Below are positions 36,602-45,350 of a stretch of 64,000 nt of DNA, piece by piece. The first letter of the stretch is position 1. Every line of letters begins with the position of its first letter. The position numbers were made by a program, and so were the translations under genes. The notes beneath the pieces were generated by a model. It saw only the letters and a program-made list of their open reading frames with translations, was not told the DNA's origin and did not search any database. Where the stretch lies: contig NZ_LGKG01000148.1 of the NCBI RefSeq assembly GCF_001294335.1, positions 1 to 64,000 of the forward strand. The letters are read 5' to 3'. This DNA comes from Streptomyces chattanoogensis. Lineage in GTDB: Bacteria; Actinomycetota; Actinomycetes; Streptomycetales; Streptomycetaceae.

Positions 36602-36619
36602 CTAAGCGCTTGCTCAGCA
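36602..36619. promoter_or_regulatory. Operator CTAAGCGCTTGCTCAGCA, copy 2
   Basis: Exact repeat of the 18 bp at 35374-35391, here 64 nt upstream of the MaoC start. Position and identity support control by the TetR protein encoded at 35455-36096. Confidence 0.7.
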
Positions 36620-36678
36620 TGCGGAGTGCGAGCACCCGTGTCAACGGCCGGGGAAACGTCGGCGGCTAGGGTTGAGGG

Positions 36679-37215
36679 GTGCCTCAGCTTCCCCACAAGG
36701 TTCATGAACTCTCCGTCGGCCAGCTCTCCGCGCGCAGCGGTGCGGCCGTTTCCGCGCTGCACTTCTACGAGTCCAAGGGGCTGATCAGCAGCACCAGGAC
36801 GGCCGGCAACCAGCGGCGCTACACCCGGGACGCGCTGCGCCGGGTCGCCTTCGTCCGGGCGGCGCAGCGGGTCGGCATCCCGCTGGCGGTGATCCGGGAC
36901 GCGCTGGCCGAGCTGCCGGACGAGCGCACGCCCAACCGCGCCGACTGGGCCCGGCTCTCCGAGGTCTGGCGCGGCGAACTGGACGAACGGATCAGCCAGC
37001 TCGTCGAACTGCGCGACCGGCTGACCGACTGCATCGGCTGCGGCTGCCTCTCGATGGAGAAGTGCGCGCTGTCCAATCCGTACGACAACCTCGGCGAACA
37101 GGGGCCCGGCGCGCGGCGGTTGCGTGTCGACCGCAGCGCCAAGGACCCGGAGCAGGAGAGCGCCGCCGAGGGCGGGTCCTGCGCGCCGGGGGAGGGCGGC
37201 GCCGTCCGCCGGTGA
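36679..37215 (+). CDS. soxR: Redox-sensitive MerR-family regulator SoxR
   Basis: The 178-residue protein has a MerR winged helix ([20 protein letters not shown], then [18 protein letters not shown]) and the SoxR [2Fe-2S] cluster motif Cys118-x2-Cys121-x-Cys123-x5-Cys129 in [12 protein letters not shown]. In streptomycetes SoxR senses redox-active compounds such as endogenous pigments. The start is a GTG at 36679. The C-terminal tail after the cluster is long and acidic, as in other actinobacterial SoxR proteins. None of its usual targets (oxidoreductases, exporters) is directly adjacent. Confidence 0.95.
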   Translation: MPQLPHKVHELSVGQLSARSGAAVSALHFYESKGLISSTRTAGNQRRYTRDALRRVAFVRAAQRVGIPLAVIRDALAELPDERTPNRADWARLSEVWRGELDERISQLVELRDRLTDCIGCGCLSMEKCALSNPYDNLGEQGPGARRLRVDRSAKDPEQESAAEGGSCAPGEGGAVRR

Positions 37216-37218
37216 GCG

Positions 37219-37246
37219 CGCGCTCGCGCGGGGCAGCGCGAGCGCG
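37219..37246. terminator. Hairpin between convergent soxR and amidase genes
   Basis: An 11-bp perfect stem, CGCGCTCGCGC (37219-37229) with GCGCGAGCGCG (37236-37246), closes a 6-nt loop GGGGCA. It occupies most of the 38-nt gap between the two stops and can end both transcripts. Confidence 0.7.
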
Positions 37247-37253
37247 GCGCTGA

Positions 37254-38696
37254 TCACCAGACGGACGGTTTACGGCCGGCCCACGGGCGGGCCCCCTCCA
37301 GCTGGGCGGAGAGCGCGATCAGCGTCGCTTCGTCGCCGTACCGGCCGGCCAGCATCACACCGATCGGCAGGCCCTCGGCGTTCCACTGCAGCGGGACGTT
37401 CACCGCGGGCTGCCCCGTCATGTTGGAGAGCCCGGTGAACGGCGTGAAGGCCGCCAGGGCGGCGATCTCGACCTGCAGGGCGGCGTCGTTGCGCAGCGCA
37501 CCGACCGGCACCGGGGGTGACGCCAACGTGGGGGAGAGGATCACGTCGTAGCCGGTGCCCGGCGGCATCAGGCCGTCGGCGAGGGACTGGGCGAGCGTGC
37601 GGAACGCGTACACCGAGCGCGCGAAGTCCGTGCCGGAGACCTGGGCTCCGCGGTCGCGCAGATAGCGGGTGAGCGGCATCAGCAGCTCCTCGCCTCCCGG
37701 CGGGACCGGGCGGTTCGCGGCCATCACGGACCAGACGTGGAGGAAGGCCTCGTCGATCGCGTCGTCGGACGGCAGCGACAGCTCCTCGACCTCGTGGCCG
37801 AGCCAGGTCAGCAGCGTGGCGGTGTCGGTGACCGCCGCGCGGCAGTCGGGGTGCACCTCGACGCCGGGGACGGGCGCCCCGGTGAGGCAGGCGATCCGCA
37901 GCCGGCCGGGATGGCGCAGGGCGTACGAGGCGAAGGTCTCGCCGGGCGGCAGCGGCGGAGCTGTGTAGGGGTCGCCGGGCATCGCGCCCGCCATCGCGTC
38001 CAGCAGGGCGGCCGCATCGGCGACCGTACGGGCCAGCGGGCCGGAGGTCATCAGTCCCGTGATGTCGTGCAGCACCGGGCCGTTGCTGATCCGGCCGCGG
38101 CTGGGTTTGATGCCGTACAGCCCGCAGGCCGCCGCCGGGATGCGGACCGAGCCGCCGCCGTCGGTGGCGTGTGCGACGGGGGCCAGGCCTGCGGCGACGG
38201 CCGCGGCCGCCCCGCCGCTCGAACCGCCCGCCGAACGCTCCAGGTCCCAGGGCGTACGGGCGGGCGGCGCCAGGCCGTTCTCGGTGTAGCAGGGCAGCCC
38301 GAATTCCGGGGTGTTGGTCTTGCCGAGCAGAATCGTGCCGGCCGCCCGCAGCTTGCCCTGCACATGGTCGTCGACGACCGGGACATGTTCGGCCAGCGCC
38401 CGCGAGCCCATTGTGCAGCGCACGCCCGCCACGTGGTTGAGGTCCTTCACCGGCACCGCGACGCCGTGCAGCGGCGGGAGTGCCCGCCCCTCCCGGCGGG
38501 CCGCGACGGCCTCGCGCTCGGCCTCCGCGGCCTGTTTGCGGGCGATCTCGGGCGTACGGGTGAGAAAGGCGCCGAGGGTGTCGTCCAGCCGGTCGATCCG
38601 CACCAGATAGTGCTCGGTGAGCTCGACGGGGGAGAGCTCGCCGGACCGGATGGCCGCGGCCTGCTCGAGCGCGGTCAGATCGTGCAGTTCGGCCAT
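37254..38696 (-). CDS. Amidase-signature family amidase
   Basis: The 480-residue protein has the full amidase-signature triad: Lys84 in VAVPVKD, cis-Ser159 in SAGGSSGGAAAAVAAG and nucleophile Ser183 in DGGGSVRIPAA. It hydrolyses an amide, substrate unknown. ATG 38696 starts MAELHDLTAL, matching family N-termini; upstream sequence is Trp/Arg/Gly-rich and not conserved-looking. It converges on soxR and lies downstream of a BKACE gene on the same strand with a 216-nt gap, so co-transcription is uncertain. Confidence 0.93.
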   Translation of the reverse strand: MAELHDLTALEQAAAIRSGELSPVELTEHYLVRIDRLDDTLGAFLTRTPEIARKQAAEAEREAVAARREGRALPPLHGVAVPVKDLNHVAGVRCTMGSRALAEHVPVVDDHVQGKLRAAGTILLGKTNTPEFGLPCYTENGLAPPARTPWDLERSAGGSSGGAAAAVAAGLAPVAHATDGGGSVRIPAAACGLYGIKPSRGRISNGPVLHDITGLMTSGPLARTVADAAALLDAMAGAMPGDPYTAPPLPPGETFASYALRHPGRLRIACLTGAPVPGVEVHPDCRAAVTDTATLLTWLGHEVEELSLPSDDAIDEAFLHVWSVMAANRPVPPGGEELLMPLTRYLRDRGAQVSGTDFARSVYAFRTLAQSLADGLMPPGTGYDVILSPTLASPPVPVGALRNDAALQVEIAALAAFTPFTGLSNMTGQPAVNVPLQWNAEGLPIGVMLAGRYGDEATLIALSAQLEGARPWAGRKPSVW

Positions 38697-38912
38697 GGGC
38701 GTCCACCCTCTCGTCTGGCGTCCGTGCCGCCCTGGTGCCGCACGGACCGGGGGGCCGCCGCGTCGCCACGCCGGCCCACAGCCATCCCAGCACCACAAGC
38801 GCGGGGCGACGGGCGTGACGGGCGGTCATGGGCCGGTTTTCTCCGTTCCGGTGGCCGGTGGCTGCTCCGCCGTGGCCGTGTCAGGCGGTACGGCTGTCCG
38901 GCCGCGCCGAGC

Positions 38913-39650
38913 TCACCCCTGCGCCCCGGCCGAGCCGGCCCGGCTGCCGTACTCCGCCTTCGCCGCCCGCACCAGCTGGGCGTTGCCGGCGGCCGGGCTG
39001 CCGTCCGGCAGCAGGAGCGTGTCCTCGATGCCGATGCGGGTGTGCAGGCCCAGTTCACCGGCGAGCCGCAGCACCGGCCAGGCGCTGCCGTTCATGCCGT
39101 GGAGGAGTACGGGGCGGCCGTGCTGCGGCAGAGCGGCCAGCAGCTCGCGGACGGCCTCGAGCGCCGGCTCGGCGTCGTCGATGATGGCTTCGGCCAGCAC
39201 CCTCAGGACCCGCGGCGCGTGCGGAGAGCGGGCGAAGTGCGCCACGGCGTCGGTGCGTGCCCACAGCCCGGCCTCGACGCCCACGCCGCGCTCCAGCAGG
39301 GCGGCGGCGACGCTGTCGGCGCCGGGCTCATGCCAGTTGACGGAGGCGTGGTCGGGCAGCACGGTCCACGACCGGATCCGTTCGACCCGGCGCTCGGGGT
39401 CCGGCTCGGCCCAGGCGCCGGTCGTCACACCGACCGGCACGTCCACCGCCTCCCGTATCGCCTCCAGGACCGGGCCCACCACATTCGGCGAGAGCGAATC
39501 CTCGCCGCAGGGGGTCTTCGGATGGACATGGACGTCCTCGGCGCCGGCCGCCACCGCCTGCCGGGCGGCATCGGCGAGCGCGGCCGGTGTCAGCAGGACC
39601 GCGGCGGATTCGGCCGCGGTCCGGGCGCCGTTCAAACAGACCTGAATCAT
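38913..39650 (-). CDS. BKACE-family (beta-keto acid cleavage, DUF849) enzyme
   Basis: The 245-residue protein is shorter than the roughly 275-300 residues usual for BKACE but keeps the core TIM-barrel marks: the zinc-binding HVHPK (His41, His43), the Glu-rich GIEDTLLLPDG near residue 215, and NGAR at the N-terminus. BKACE enzymes condense a beta-keto acid with acetyl-CoA and release acetoacetate and a new CoA ester. ATG 39650 is the first start with family sequence. Substrate is unknown. The gene lies next to an amidase gene. Confidence 0.82.
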   Translation of the reverse strand: MIQVCLNGARTAAESAAVLLTPAALADAARQAVAAGAEDVHVHPKTPCGEDSLSPNVVGPVLEAIREAVDVPVGVTTGAWAEPDPERRVERIRSWTVLPDHASVNWHEPGADSVAAALLERGVGVEAGLWARTDAVAHFARSPHAPRVLRVLAEAIIDDAEPALEAVRELLAALPQHGRPVLLHGMNGSAWPVLRLAGELGLHTRIGIEDTLLLPDGSPAAGNAQLVRAAKAEYGSRAGSAGAQG

Positions 39651-39744
39651 GTTCCGATCATGGCACAGGGGTCTGACAACGCCCTTGGAGTTCACGGTCG
39701 TTGGTGCGGGGGAGCGGGCGGGGCCGGCTCTCACCTCCGCACGC

Positions 39745-40371
39745 TCACGCCGCCGCGAAGGCCCCCGCTCCGCCGGCCCGCCCGGCGGCGGCCAGCGCCT
39801 CCCGCAGTGCCTCCGAGGTGAGCACCGATACCGGGGCCACCACCCCGCACTCCCGGCAGGCCGGCCCGGACGCCGGGCAGTCGGCGGATTCCGGGAGCCA
39901 GGCGAAGCGCGTCCCGCCGCACACCGGGCAGTCCCGGCGCGGCCGCCCCGACTCCATCGCCGCGATCATGCTGCGCAGCACCACCGCGAGGCGGGCCGCC
40001 GGATGCCGCTGCGGTGACTCGCACGGCACGATGTCACAGCCGCCCCAGGTGCGCCGGTGCCAGTCGTCGAGGGCGCCGGGCTGGCGGATGCCGTCGTGCT
40101 TCTCTCTGCGGCGCCGGGCGGCGAACTCCTGCTCGTACGCCAGCCAGACGGTACGGGCCTCCTCCAGTTCGGCCAGCGCGGCCACCAGCCGCTCGGGGTC
40201 GGGATTGCGGTCGTGGGCCACGATCCCGGCCCGGGTGCACAGATGGTGCCAGGTGGCGCGATGCCCGTACGGGGCGAAGCGCTCCAGGCACTTGCGCAGC
40301 GCCGTCCGGCGCTGCGCGGCCACGAGCCCTGGATTGCGGACCTGTTGTGCGAGTGCTCTGAAACCGGCCAC
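39745..40371 (-). CDS. Conserved-looking hypothetical protein with a C-terminal zinc-ribbon-like motif
   Basis: I do not recognise the family. From the GTG at 40371 (GGAGG upstream) the product has 208 residues; a longer frame to 40530 is open but less likely. The first 130 residues are helical, basic and rich in Arg and Trp (FAPYGHRATWHHL, LDDWHRRTWGG). The C-terminus has CPVCGG and CRECG with additional cysteines between, which could bind zinc. It may act on nucleic acid. It lies divergent from the penicillin-acylase gene. Confidence 0.6.
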   Translation of the reverse strand: MAGFRALAQQVRNPGLVAAQRRTALRKCLERFAPYGHRATWHHLCTRAGIVAHDRNPDPERLVAALAELEEARTVWLAYEQEFAARRRREKHDGIRQPGALDDWHRRTWGGCDIVPCESPQRHPAARLAVVLRSMIAAMESGRPRRDCPVCGGTRFAWLPESADCPASGPACRECGVVAPVSVLTSEALREALAAAGRAGGAGAFAAA

Positions 40372-40589
40372 CTTGTCCCCACCTCCGTGCGGAGAACCCG
40401 ACTGGACACGGAAGGGACGTACCCGATCGCCGCCCGGATCCATCGAATTTCCGTGTGCTTCGTTCCTGCGTCCCGGCCCGGCCGCCGTGCAGCGGACTGT
40501 GGGGAATTCGAAAAGGTGACCGGTGTTCATCTTCCCGTCATGAGTAACCGCCGGTAACGTCCCGCCGACCAGCCTCCCAAGGAGCAGGA

Positions 40590-43421
40590 ATGCAACGACG
40601 TACCGGAAGGCTCAGAGCTGCCGCCGCGGCTGCCCTGTTCGCCTTGGGTGCCACGCTCTTGGCACCGCCCCCCACCGCGGCCTCGGCCGCGCCGAACCCC
40701 GGCCAGGATGCCCGCGACTACTGCCAGGGGCAGTGCGCCGACATCCTGCCGCCCGGCGCCACCGGCGACGCCACCCTGATGCAGATCCTCGGCAACAAGC
40801 TGTTCGGCACCCATCCCCCGCATTCCACCGACCAGTTGGGCCCGTACGGCGCGCTGGCGAGCGGCTATCAGAACCTCACGGACGACACGCTCACCGACTT
40901 CTTCAACGACGCCTCCTTCGGCGTCCCCCAGGACCAGGCCGGCAAGGTCTCCACGCCCCGCGACGACGTGACCATCACCCGCGACAAGAAGACCGGCGTC
41001 CCGCACATCAAGGGCACCACCCGCTACGGCACCGAGTTCGGCGCCGGATACGCCGCGGGCCAGGACCGGCTGTGGCTGATGGACCTCTTCCGGCACATCG
41101 GACGCGGCGAGCTGACCTCCTTCGCCGGCGGCGCGCCCGCCAACCAGGGCCTGGAGCAGCAGTTCTTCCCGCAGGCGCCGTACACCGAGAAGGACCTCCA
41201 GGCGCAGGTCGACGCCATCCGGAAGAACAACGGGGCACGCGGCAGGCAGGCCATGCAGGACGCCCAGGCGTACGTCGACGGCATCAACGCCTACCGGGAG
41301 CAGTCCAAGAACGGCCGCTACTTCCCCGGGGAGTACGTCCTCACCGGGCACATCAACGCCGTCACCAACGCCGGTGAGATCAAGCCGTTCAAGCTCACCG
41401 ACCTGATAGCCCTGGCCTCCGTCGTCGGCGGACTGTTCGGCAACGGCGGTGGCGGCGAGGTGACATCGGCCCTCGCGCTGCTCTCCGCCCAGCACAAGTA
41501 CGGCGTCGAGAAGGGCACCAAGGTCTGGGAGTCCTTCCGGGAGCGCAACGACCCCGAGGCCGTCAGGACCCTGCACGACGGCCAGAGCTTCCCGTATGCG
41601 GTCAAGCCCGCCAGGGCCAAGGGCACCGCACTGCCCGACCGTGGCTCGGTCACCCCCGAGCCGCTGGTCTTCGACCGCACCGGCGGCGCGGCCGTCAAGG
41701 GCGGACAGGCCCCGCAGGACCCGGTCAGGGCGCCGGAGAAATACCGGAAGCTGGAAGGCCTCTTCAAGGACGGGGTGCTGCCCGAGGGGAGCTTCAACCC
41801 CACCCAGCGCCGCGGTATGTCCAACGCCCTGCTGGTCTCCGGCAAGCACACCGCAAGCGGAAACCCGGTCGCCGTCTTCGGCCCGCAGACCGGCTACTTC
41901 GCCCCCCAGCTGCTGATGCTCCAGGAGATCCAGGGGCCGGGCATCAGCGCCCGCGGCGCCTCCTTCGCGGGCGTCGGGATGTACGTCCAGCTGGGCCGCG
42001 GCCAGGACTACGCCTGGAGCGCCACCTCGGCGGGCCAGGACATCACCGACACCTACGCCCTCGACCTGTGCAACGCGGACGGCTCCAGGCCCACCAAGGA
42101 CTCGACGTCCTACCGCTACCGCGGCGCCTGCATCCCCATGGAGAAGCTGGAGCGGACGAACTCCTGGCAGCCCACCATCGCCGACCCGACCGCCGCCGGC
42201 TCGTACCGGATGCAGGTCTACCGGACCAAGTGGGGCACCGTCACCCACCGCGCCACCATCAAGGGCAGGCCGGTCGCCTATACGGCGCTGCGCACCACCT
42301 ACCGGCACGAGGCCGACTCCATCATCGGCTTCCAGATGCTCAACGACCCCTCGGCCGTGCACAGTGCCGCGACCTTCAAGAAGGCCGCCCAGCACATCGG
42401 TTACGCCTTCAACTGGTTCTACGCCGATGCACACCACATCGCGTACTACAACAGCGGCCTGAACCCGGTGCGTAACCCCGATGTCGATCCCGCGCTGCCC
42501 GTCAAGGCGGACCCGGCCTATGCCTGGAAGGGCTACGACCCCGCGACCAACACCACCGACTACACACCGCCCGCGCAGCACCCGCAGTCCGTCGACCAGG
42601 ACTACTACATCTCCTGGAACAACAAGCAGGCCAAGGACTACGACTCGGCCGGATTCGGCAACGGCCCGGTGCACCGCGCCAATCTGCTGGACGACCGGGT
42701 GCGCGCGCTGACCCAGGAGGGCGGGGTGACCCGGGCCTCGCTGACCCGGGCGATGGCCGAGGCCGCGGTCACCGATCTGCGCGGCGAGGACGTGCTGCCC
42801 GAGATGCTGCGGGTGCTCCGCAGCAAGCCGGTCACCGACCCCGCGCTGCAGCGGGCCGTGCAGCAGCTGGAGGCCTGGCGCAGGGACGGCGCGCAGCGCC
42901 GCGAGACCGCCGCGGGCTCGCACACCTACGCCCACTCCGACGCCGTACGGCTGATGGACGCCTGGTGGCCGCGGATGATCGAGGCCGTCTTCGAGCCGGG
43001 GCTCGGCGGCGATCTGTACCAGGCACTGACCGCCAACCTCGCGATCGACGAGTCCCCTTCGGCGGGCCACGGCCCCACCGGGGGGCATGCCGGGTCGGCC
43101 TTCCAGTACGGCTGGTGGGGCTATGCCGACAAGGATCTGCGCTCGGTGCTGGGCGACCAGGTCAAGGGCCCGCTCGCCCAGCGGTACTGCGGCAAGGGCG
43201 ATCTGTCCGACTGCCGTGACACCCTGCTGGACACCCTGCGCCAGGCCACCGCCCTAACGGCCGAGCAGGTCTACCCGGGCGACGCGAGCTGCAAGGCCGG
43301 TGACCAGTGGTGCGCGGACGCGATCATCCACCGCGCGGTGGGCGGTCTGACCCACGACACCATCAGCTGGCAGAACCGGCCGACCTATCAGCAGGTGGTG
43401 GAATTCCCCGCACATCGGTAA
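40590..43421 (+). CDS. Secreted penicillin acylase-family Ntn hydrolase
   Basis: The 943-residue preproenzyme has a signal peptide ending near residue 33 (PTAASAAP). The alpha region precedes a spacer, and the beta chain should begin at Ser411 in RRGMSNALLVSG, the autocatalytically exposed nucleophile; Asn near FGPQTGYF and the later GFQMLNDPS region fit the family. Such enzymes deacylate amides, including acyl-homoserine lactones, penicillins and lipopeptide acyl chains. The ATG follows AAGGAGCAGGA. A 17-bp tandem repeat overlaps the stop and a long hairpin follows. The substrate is unknown. Confidence 0.93.
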   Translation: MQRRTGRLRAAAAAALFALGATLLAPPPTAASAAPNPGQDARDYCQGQCADILPPGATGDATLMQILGNKLFGTHPPHSTDQLGPYGALASGYQNLTDDTLTDFFNDASFGVPQDQAGKVSTPRDDVTITRDKKTGVPHIKGTTRYGTEFGAGYAAGQDRLWLMDLFRHIGRGELTSFAGGAPANQGLEQQFFPQAPYTEKDLQAQVDAIRKNNGARGRQAMQDAQAYVDGINAYREQSKNGRYFPGEYVLTGHINAVTNAGEIKPFKLTDLIALASVVGGLFGNGGGGEVTSALALLSAQHKYGVEKGTKVWESFRERNDPEAVRTLHDGQSFPYAVKPARAKGTALPDRGSVTPEPLVFDRTGGAAVKGGQAPQDPVRAPEKYRKLEGLFKDGVLPEGSFNPTQRRGMSNALLVSGKHTASGNPVAVFGPQTGYFAPQLLMLQEIQGPGISARGASFAGVGMYVQLGRGQDYAWSATSAGQDITDTYALDLCNADGSRPTKDSTSYRYRGACIPMEKLERTNSWQPTIADPTAAGSYRMQVYRTKWGTVTHRATIKGRPVAYTALRTTYRHEADSIIGFQMLNDPSAVHSAATFKKAAQHIGYAFNWFYADAHHIAYYNSGLNPVRNPDVDPALPVKADPAYAWKGYDPATNTTDYTPPAQHPQSVDQDYYISWNNKQAKDYDSAGFGNGPVHRANLLDDRVRALTQEGGVTRASLTRAMAEAAVTDLRGEDVLPEMLRVLRSKPVTDPALQRAVQQLEAWRRDGAQRRETAAGSHTYAHSDAVRLMDAWWPRMIEAVFEPGLGGDLYQALTANLAIDESPSAGHGPTGGHAGSAFQYGWWGYADKDLRSVLGDQVKGPLAQRYCGKGDLSDCRDTLLDTLRQATALTAEQVYPGDASCKAGDQWCADAIIHRAVGGLTHDTISWQNRPTYQQVVEFPAHR

Positions 43422-43483
43422 ATCCCGCACGCCGGTGAATCCCGCACGCCGGTGAATCCCGCACACGGGTAAATCCCGCGCGC
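43416..43483. repeat. 17-bp tandem repeat, four copies, at the 3' end of the acylase gene
   Basis: The unit CGGTRAATCCCGCACGC occurs at 43416-43432, 43433-43449, 43450-43466 and 43467-43483 with few changes. The first copy contains the acylase stop codon. There are no spacers, so it is not a CRISPR array. Confidence 0.8.
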
Positions 43484-43503
43484 CGGCAAAGGAGAACCGA
43501 CGT

Positions 43504-43535
43504 GACAGGCCCCGGGCACCCGCCCGGGGCCTGTC
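43504..43535. terminator. 14-bp perfect hairpin between convergent genes
   Basis: GACAGGCCCCGGGC (43504-43517), loop ACCC, GCCCGGGGCCTGTC (43522-43535) form a fully paired 14-bp stem. It lies between the converging acylase gene and the gene at 43553 and can serve as a two-way terminator without a T-run. Confidence 0.75.
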
Positions 43536-43552
43536 GCACGTTCCGGCCGGGG

Positions 43553-44122
43553 CTATCCGACCGGCCGCTGTGCCGTCAACTGCTTCGCATACCGGCCGTT
43601 CGGCGGCAGCCAGCTGACCACGATCGCCACGACCGCGGTGAGCATGGCGGCCAGGCTGGTCAGGAAGACCGGGTTCGGCTCGTAATCACCGGCGATGAGG
43701 ATATGGGGAAACAGCGCCAGCACCGAGGAAATGGTGATGAGCACGCGGGCCCAGGTCGCTCCGTTTCGGGCGCACAGTCCGAAGACGAGCAGGCACAGTC
43801 CGAAGAAGATGGCGATTCCGGCACGGGCCGACAGGGTGCTGTAACGCTCGCTGACCGCCTCCTGCCAGTAGTGCGCACCGAGGGACTTGACGGCGGAGAT
43901 GGTCTCACCCCCGAGGATCTCCGGATGGGCCTTGGAGACGTCCACAATGTTCTGTTCCGCGCCTTCCTTTCCGCCGGCGTAGACGAGGATCGCGCCGACA
44001 AAGGCGGACACCGCCGAGAGCACCGTTACCACCACGGTGGCGGTAAGGGTGCCGGGCCGCTTGGCAGCCGGGCCCATCGGTACGGATCCGCCGTGCGGCG
44101 GCGCGACCTGGGAATGGCTCAC
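43553..44122 (-). CDS. Hypothetical four-helix membrane protein
   Basis: From the GTG at 44122, with AAGGAGAG nine bases upstream, the product has 189 residues. Four hydrophobic segments are visible: around 30-50 (LTATVVVTVLSAVSAFVGAI), then AGIAIFFGLCLLVFGLCARN, ATWARVLITISSVLALFPHI and FLTSLAAMLTAVVAIVVSWL. A polar loop between the first two includes HPEILGGETISAVKSLGAHY. I recognise no family. The divergent neighbour is a LysR-like regulator with a TTA codon, and the starts are 206 nt apart, so the two may be functionally linked. Confidence 0.75.
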   Translation of the reverse strand: MSHSQVAPPHGGSVPMGPAAKRPGTLTATVVVTVLSAVSAFVGAILVYAGGKEGAEQNIVDVSKAHPEILGGETISAVKSLGAHYWQEAVSERYSTLSARAGIAIFFGLCLLVFGLCARNGATWARVLITISSVLALFPHILIAGDYEPNPVFLTSLAAMLTAVVAIVVSWLPPNGRYAKQLTAQRPVG

Positions 44123-44327
44123 GAGCTCAACTCTCCTTGCAGAGAAGATGGTTGCTGGGGATTGGCTTGACCATTGCATGGGTACCGGGAACGCATCCAG
44201 CCTTTTCCGGAAGAAATCCCCAGATAATCCCTGGTGGTCTCGGGATCAGTTCGTGGCCGGTTTTGGGCAAAGGGATATGCTGCACAGCCGTGATGTGAAA
44301 AGGGAGTGCGAAAGCGAGAAGGGGCGC

Positions 44328-45350
44328 ATGGCCTTAGAGGGTCCGCTGCAGTATCCGCCGGAGCTGCTCGATACGACCATGGACCAGTTGCGCACGTTGA
44401 TCATGGTTCGGGAGGAAGGCACCGCGCTCGGTGCCGCCCGCCGGCTGGGCCGCGAACAGTCCAGTGTGCAGAAGCAGCTGGACACGATGAACCGTACCTT
44501 CGCGGCGCTGTGCGGCGAGGAACTGGTGCTCAAGCAGGGGCGCGGGCGCGATGCCCTGTTCACCGCGACCGGCGAGGCGCTGGTCGGACTGGCGCGGCGT
44601 ACGCTCGGCGACTGGACGGACGGGGTGCACGACGCCCGCCGCCGCCTGGGCCGGACGCTGTCCGTCGGCACCACCCGCTACACCCTCGGCTTCCTCCTGG
44701 ACGCCGTGGAGCACGTCAGCGGGGAGTACGAGCGCGACAACGTCGACCTCAAGGTCACCCATGTCCGCACCGGCGACCTCTTCGCCAAACTCCGCTCCAA
44801 GGAACTGGACGTGGTCTGCGGCAGCGTCGTGGTGACGGAGGGCGAGGAACAGGAGCAGCTGGAGCCGTACGAGGTGATGGAGTGGCGCCGCAGCGGCTTG
44901 TCCCTGCTGACGAATCTGCCGCCCGAACGCCTCCCCGGCGGCTCCTTCGGCGCCCGGGACCTGCCCGCGCTGCCGCTGGTGATCTCCGCGCGCGGCCTGA
45001 TCGGCCGCTTTCTCACGTCCTGGTACGGCCCCGACTACCGCCAGAAGCTGACCGTCGCCGCCGAGATAGAGGCCGCCCACTACGGCTTCGAGCTGCTGCG
45101 CTCGGGGGTGGTCAGCGGCGCGATGCTGGTCACCCGTGGTATCGGGGAGGCGGCGGCGGACGGCCGGCTCCCGGAGGCCGCCGGGCTGCGGATGCTGGAC
45201 ATCGTCGGCGATGTGGGGCCGCGGACCGAGGTGCTGGTCGGGGTCTTCACCCGGCGGGGCGAGCGGGACTCGTACGGCCCCGCCCACCCCCTCAACCGCC
45301 TCTGGGAGGCGCTGTCCTGGGAGAGCGAGCGGTGGTGGCTCAGGCCGTGA
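44328..45350 (+). CDS. LysR-like regulator with a TTA third codon
   Basis: The 340-residue protein has an N-terminal LysR-like winged helix (MDQLRTLIMVREEGTALGAA, then RRLGREQSSVQKQLDTMNRT) and a substrate-binding-like effector domain. The ATG at 44328 follows AAGGGG. The reading begins ATG GCC TTA, so codon 3 is the rare bldA-dependent leucine codon and translation should wait for the bldA tRNA. It overlaps the convergent hydrolase gene by 11 nt at the 3' end and is divergent from a membrane protein gene. The effector and targets are unknown. Confidence 0.85.
   Translation: MALEGPLQYPPELLDTTMDQLRTLIMVREEGTALGAARRLGREQSSVQKQLDTMNRTFAALCGEELVLKQGRGRDALFTATGEALVGLARRTLGDWTDGVHDARRRLGRTLSVGTTRYTLGFLLDAVEHVSGEYERDNVDLKVTHVRTGDLFAKLRSKELDVVCGSVVVTEGEEQEQLEPYEVMEWRRSGLSLLTNLPPERLPGGSFGARDLPALPLVISARGLIGRFLTSWYGPDYRQKLTVAAEIEAAHYGFELLRSGVVSGAMLVTRGIGEAAADGRLPEAAGLRMLDIVGDVGPRTEVLVGVFTRRGERDSYGPAHPLNRLWEALSWESERWWLRP

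Noticed and set aside
40527..43088. 853-residue frame antisense to the penicillin acylase gene
   Set aside because: It is Val/Gly/Leu-rich mirror coding without domain features. The acylase on the plus strand has a signal peptide and catalytic Ser.
43416..43483. CRISPR-like array
   Set aside because: The units abut directly, with no spacers, and no cas genes are present.
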